A stretch of 7,893 nt of DNA from Acidobacteriota bacterium. GTDB lineage: Bacteria > Acidobacteriota > Terriglobia > Bryobacterales > Bryobacteraceae. The translations under genes were made by a program, and so were the position numbers. This document shows positions 5,521 through 7,893 of the stretch, piece after piece. The first letter of the stretch is position 1, and every line of letters starts with the position of its first letter. The notes below the pieces were generated by a model. It was not told where the DNA came from and ran no database searches. It saw only the letters and a list, made by a program, of their open reading frames with translations. The stretch covers positions 1 to 7,893 of the forward strand of contig VFZQ01000228.1 in NCBI GenBank assembly GCA_016871135.1, written 5' to 3'.

Positions 5521-6196
5521 GCTCCGGCTTGGCGATTGTGTCGGCGTCGCCGTGCAGCATCAACAGCGGCGCGCGAATCGCGGCCGCGTTGCGTTTCACG
5601 TTTTTCACGGTTTGAAAGAATGTCTGAAAAGCCGGCCCTGTCGCGCGCTGATGGAAAAGCGGATCACCCAGATACTGCCGCACCAAGTCTTCATCGCGTG
5701 AGACCTTGTCGACGCCAAGCCTCGGCGACAGATTCGCGCGCGGTGCAACCATCGACAGGAGCTTGCCGATGAGCAGTATCATCGGCGACACCGACACTTT
5801 CCCCAACGGCGCGGCCAACGTAATCAGCGGTGTCGAAACGCCCGTCGACGCCGCCCAATCCAACACGACGATCGATCCGAGCGACAGCCCAAGTATCGCG
5901 TCCGGCTTCACATGATCGACAACGGCCGATAGGTCCTCGCGCATCGGAGACCAAACGCGCGGCAGTTCGCGCTCGCTGCCATGACCCGGCAGATCGAAAC
6001 CATGCAACTCGATTCCAGCCTCCGCCATCGCTCGGGCCAGCATCTGATACGGCAGGATCTCCTTGTGCTCGCCGTAACCATGCACAAAGAGCAGCCGCCG
6101 GCGTGAGTTCGCCGGCGCATTTCGGATCGCGGCGATCGCCCGCCGCGGCCCCGCTATCTCATAACGCAGCTCAGGAGAAAGGCCAGACACGTTCAA
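5480..6196 (-). CDS. Alpha/beta hydrolase (monoacylglycerol lipase / lysophospholipase type), frameshifted 3' end
   Basis: As read, the frame gives 238 residues. Visible elements are VHGYGEH (38-44) with the oxyanion-hole HG, the DLPGHGSE strand-turn (68-75), the nucleophile elbow GLSLGS (103-108, Ser105), a lid region (about 130-200) and the acid-residue segment LLMLHGDADTIAKPE (211-225, Asp217 or Asp219). After E225 the sequence leaves the family pattern and stops after 13 more residues (QRFLAWTSSPQRG). The catalytic His and last helices lie in another frame at 5386-5520. The product as read would lack the triad His and should be inactive unless the shift is a sequence error. The family hydrolyses ester bonds of monoacylglycerols or lysophospholipids in the cytoplasm or at the membrane. 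The start is uncertain: TTG at 6196 or GTG at 6190, both inside the end of the upstream amidohydrolase gene and without a clear Shine-Dalgarno. Translation is probably coupled to that gene. Confidence 0.82.
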   Translation of the reverse strand: MNVSGLSPELRYEIAGPRRAIAAIRNAPANSRRRLLFVHGYGEHKEILPYQMLARAMAEAGIELHGFDLPGHGSERELPRVWSPMREDLSAVVDHVKPDAILGLSLGSIVVLDWAASTGVSTPLITLAAPLGKVSVSPMILLIGKLLSMVAPRANLSPRLGVDKVSRDEDLVRQYLGDPLFHQRATGPAFQTFFQTVKNVKRNAAAIRAPLLMLHGDADTIAKPEQRFLAWTSSPQRG

Positions 6197-7040
6197 TCGT
6201 CTTCGACAACATCCACATCTTGTCGTCTTCGTTCAGAAACTTCATATCGTCTCGAACCACGCGCAGCGTCTGCTCATAGGTCGCGTGCGGCAAGCAGACC
6301 GGCCAATCGGTCGCCCACATCAGCCGTTGCGGGCCGAACGCCTGATGCAGCCGCTTCACATGCTCTTGCGAATCCATCCACGGATACTGCTGCTTCGACA
6401 GCGCCCACGTGTGCGAGATCTTGACGAACAATTTCGGGTGACGCTTCAGCGCAATCAACTTTTCCAACTCCGCGGGTTGCGCAACAGGCGTATCGGCCAT
6501 GTGATCGACGACGATCGTCAACTCGGGAAACCCATCAATCAGTGTGCCGATCTCCGGCATCCGCGATATCGGCGCAAGCAGCGTCATCGGCACGCCTAAC
6601 TCCGAGCATCGCTTGAACAGCGGCTTCATCAACGGTCCGCGAATCCAATCGCCCGACGCGTTCGCCGCGGGCGACAAGCGAACGCCGCGACAACCGGCTT
6701 CCGTCAACTCCGCCAGATGCTCGGGCGCGTCCGGGTTCTCCGGATTCACCCGGCACACACCCTGGAAATACTGCGGATACTTCTTCAGCGTGCTCAACAG
6801 GAACGAGTTGTCGAACATGTAGTGGCGGACCTGAATGATCACGGTTTTGGCCACGCCATTTTTCTTCATCAACTCGATTAGCATCTCCGGAGACTTATCG
6901 TCTTCGGGATGCGAAGAGTTCCCCTTCCAGTACGGATAGCGGGGATCTTTCTTGTACACGTGTACGTGCGGGTCGATGATTCGATAGGGTGTGGCGGCGC
7001 TCATTGCAGCTCCAGCCGCGAGCAGTTCACGGCGTGTCAT
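6171..7040 (-). CDS. Amidohydrolase-2 family metal-dependent hydrolase with RR-type N-terminus
   Basis: This 289-residue TIM-barrel protein belongs to the Amidohydro_2 group, which includes hydrolases of lactones and ring-cleavage products as well as decarboxylases. The metal-binding DPHVHV motif (23-28, His25 and His27) opens the barrel. RGVRLSPAA (118-126), VVDHMAD (177-183, His180) and WATDWP (242-247, Asp245) mark the later active-site strands. The N-terminus MTRRELLAAGAAMSAATP looks like a short twin-arginine (RRxLL) export signal. However, its hydrophobic part is short and ends only 5 residues before the DPHVHV motif, so export is uncertain. Similar RR-headed amidohydrolases are common in Acidobacteriota as I recall. 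The substrate cannot be named; a lactone or aromatic-derived acid is only a guess. No Shine-Dalgarno precedes the ATG; a TACAGT hexamer lies 8 nt upstream. The gene overlaps the hydrolase start by about 20-26 nt, forming a two-gene unit. Confidence 0.9.
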   Translation of the reverse strand: MTRRELLAAGAAMSAATPYRIIDPHVHVYKKDPRYPYWKGNSSHPEDDKSPEMLIELMKKNGVAKTVIIQVRHYMFDNSFLLSTLKKYPQYFQGVCRVNPENPDAPEHLAELTEAGCRGVRLSPAANASGDWIRGPLMKPLFKRCSELGVPMTLLAPISRMPEIGTLIDGFPELTIVVDHMADTPVAQPAELEKLIALKRHPKLFVKISHTWALSKQQYPWMDSQEHVKRLHQAFGPQRLMWATDWPVCLPHATYEQTLRVVRDDMKFLNEDDKMWMLSKTIERVWPFS

Positions 7041-7075
7041 ACATAGATACTGTACGTCATCGGTACACTAATCTG
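7041..7075. promoter_or_regulatory. 35-bp divergent promoter region with an inverted repeat
   Basis: The gap between the two ATGs holds TGTAC (7051-7055) and GTACA (7063-7067), a perfect 5-bp dyad with a 7-nt spacer. The arms overlap outward-facing -10-like boxes: TACACT on plus (7064-7069), 6 nt before the ATG at 7076, and TACAGT on minus (7054-7049), 8 nt before the ATG at 7040. Both would give transcripts with almost no leader, consistent with the absence of Shine-Dalgarno sequences. Each promoter's -35 region would fall inside or beside the opposite start codon, so the two promoters overlap. No good -35 match is seen for either. Confidence 0.4.
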
Positions 7076-7893
7076 ATGGAAGCCTTTGCGATTTTCGCTA
7101 TCTCGCTCGCCGTATTGCTTGTCTGCGCCAAGTACTTCGTCGAAAGCGCGGCACTGCTTGCGGAAGCGGCCGGCGTTTCTCCACTCGTAGTCGGCATGAC
7201 GGTCATTGCGTTCGGAACGTCGGCGCCCGAACTTGTCGTTAATACGCTCGCTGCCTATCGAGGCGAGACTGGCCTCGCCTTCGGCAACGTCGCCGGATCT
7301 TGCATTGTCAACTCCGGATTCGTCCTAGCCGTTACCGCGTTGATCCGTCCGCTACGCGTCGAGACCTCGATCATCACGCGGGAGATTCCGATGCTCATCG
7401 CGGGCGTCGCGGCGCTACTCATCTTAGCCGCCGACAACGTTTTAAGCCGTGCCGATGGACTGATCCTGCTTCTGCTGTTCGGCATCTTCCTCTACTACAC
7501 AGCCATCTACGCCGCCGCCAAGCGCGCTCTCGAAGGCCCCGATCCGTTCGCCGAAGAGGTTGCGGCCAACGCCGTCACCCGGAAGCCATCGGCAAAGGAC
7601 GGCATCATACTGCTGGCGTGTCTCGCGGGCGTCTCGATCAGCGCCGGTTACGCGGTCGAAGGCGCCAGCGCGCTCGCTCGCGTGTTCGGACTGTCCGAGG
7701 CGCTAATCGGCCTTACGATCGTATCGCTCGGCACTACACTTCCGGAATTGACTACCTGCATCATCGCCGCGCGCCGCGGCAATGCCGACATCGCGCTCGG
7801 CAATGTCGTTGGATCGAATCTGTTCAACATCATGGCCATCGGCGGCAGCGTCGCAACCACACGTGCGGTCCCCGTGCCGGATGGGGGGGCAAG
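7076..7893 (+). CDS. CaCA-family Na+/Ca2+ exchanger-like antiporter, 3' end missing
   Basis: From ATG 7076 the frame stays open to the window edge (272 complete codons). The product is a multi-span inner-membrane protein with the two inverted alpha repeats of the Ca2+:cation antiporter family (YrbG-like). Alpha-1 reads GMTVIAFGTSAPELVVNT (40-57) then GNVAGSCIVNSG (70-81). Alpha-2 reads GLTIVSLGTTLPELTT (212-227) then GNVVGSNLFNI (242-252). Glu52 and Glu224 are the expected ion-coordinating residues, and a hydrophilic loop (about 150-175) separates the halves. Only the last few helices should be missing, since family members are about 310-370 aa. In alpha-1 the usual GSN is GSC (Cys76), while alpha-2 keeps Asn248. 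Such proteins exchange Na+ or H+ for Ca2+. There is no Shine-Dalgarno; a -10-like box sits 6 nt before the ATG. The frame near the edge passes through seven consecutive G (7883-7889), so the last residues are less certain. Confidence 0.9.
   Translation, partial: MEAFAIFAISLAVLLVCAKYFVESAALLAEAAGVSPLVVGMTVIAFGTSAPELVVNTLAAYRGETGLAFGNVAGSCIVNSGFVLAVTALIRPLRVETSIITREIPMLIAGVAALLILAADNVLSRADGLILLLLFGIFLYYTAIYAAAKRALEGPDPFAEEVAANAVTRKPSAKDGIILLACLAGVSISAGYAVEGASALARVFGLSEALIGLTIVSLGTTLPELTTCIIAARRGNADIALGNVVGSNLFNIMAIGGSVATTRAVPVPDGGA

Noticed and set aside
5830..6279. Plus-strand frames opposite the hydrolase and amidohydrolase
   Set aside because: Arg/Ser/Pro-rich shadow translations without ribosome binding sites or family resemblance.
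7883..7889. Run of seven G near the right edge as a programmed slippage site
   Set aside because: Too close to the window end to see any downstream frame; a homopolymer or contig-end error is the simpler explanation.
1..7893. CRISPR array, transposase, toxin-antitoxin or defence island
   Set aside because: No spaced repeats, no recognisable transposase or nuclease, and no antitoxin-like partner pair; the genes are ordinary metabolic, repair and transport functions.

Overview
The window looks like an ordinary, gene-dense chromosomal segment of a GC-rich (about 60% by eye) bacterium. I place it tentatively in the Acidobacteriota (Terriglobia, Solibacter/Bryobacter-like). That rests on remembered family resemblance: a YfnA/CAT-type permease with a long loop between TM1 and TM2, a SelA-like PLP enzyme, and a twin-arginine-headed amidohydrolase. 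There is no rRNA, tRNA, CRISPR array, insertion sequence or phage gene.

Left end (1-545). A SelA-like PLP enzyme runs leftward off the window. A 138-bp intergenic region separates it from the next gene on the plus strand.

Plus-strand block (546-5331). A complete PcrA/UvrD-type helicase (817 aa) is followed 2 nt later by a 52-residue, extremely basic protein. A GC-rich hairpin then lies directly in front of an amino-acid permease gene (497 aa). The permease stop overlaps the start of a 45-residue hydrophobic peptide (ATGA). Next comes a small secreted cytochrome c with a C-terminal CKGCH haem site. It has its own promoter, with two inverted repeats around the -10 box and a strong ribosome binding site in front of a GTG start. 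A near-perfect bidirectional terminator (5353-5380) closes the block.

Minus-strand block (7040-5386). An amidohydrolase-2 family protein with an N-terminal RRELL sequence is followed, with a short overlap, by an alpha/beta hydrolase of the monoacylglycerol lipase / lysophospholipase type. The hydrolase reading frame is broken near its 3' end. The missing C-terminus, with the expected catalytic His, continues in another frame up to the shared terminator.

Right end (7076-7893). A Na+/Ca2+-exchanger-family (CaCA) membrane protein is transcribed divergently from the amidohydrolase across a 35-bp gap and is cut by the window end.

The genes do not form one pathway. Helicase, permease, cytochrome, hydrolases and cation exchanger are separate housekeeping or transport functions. 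I find no convincing new multi-gene system. The points most worth following are the two coupled micro-proteins, the frameshifted hydrolase, the dyads around the cytochrome promoter, the hairpin in the permease leader, and three genes that look leaderless.
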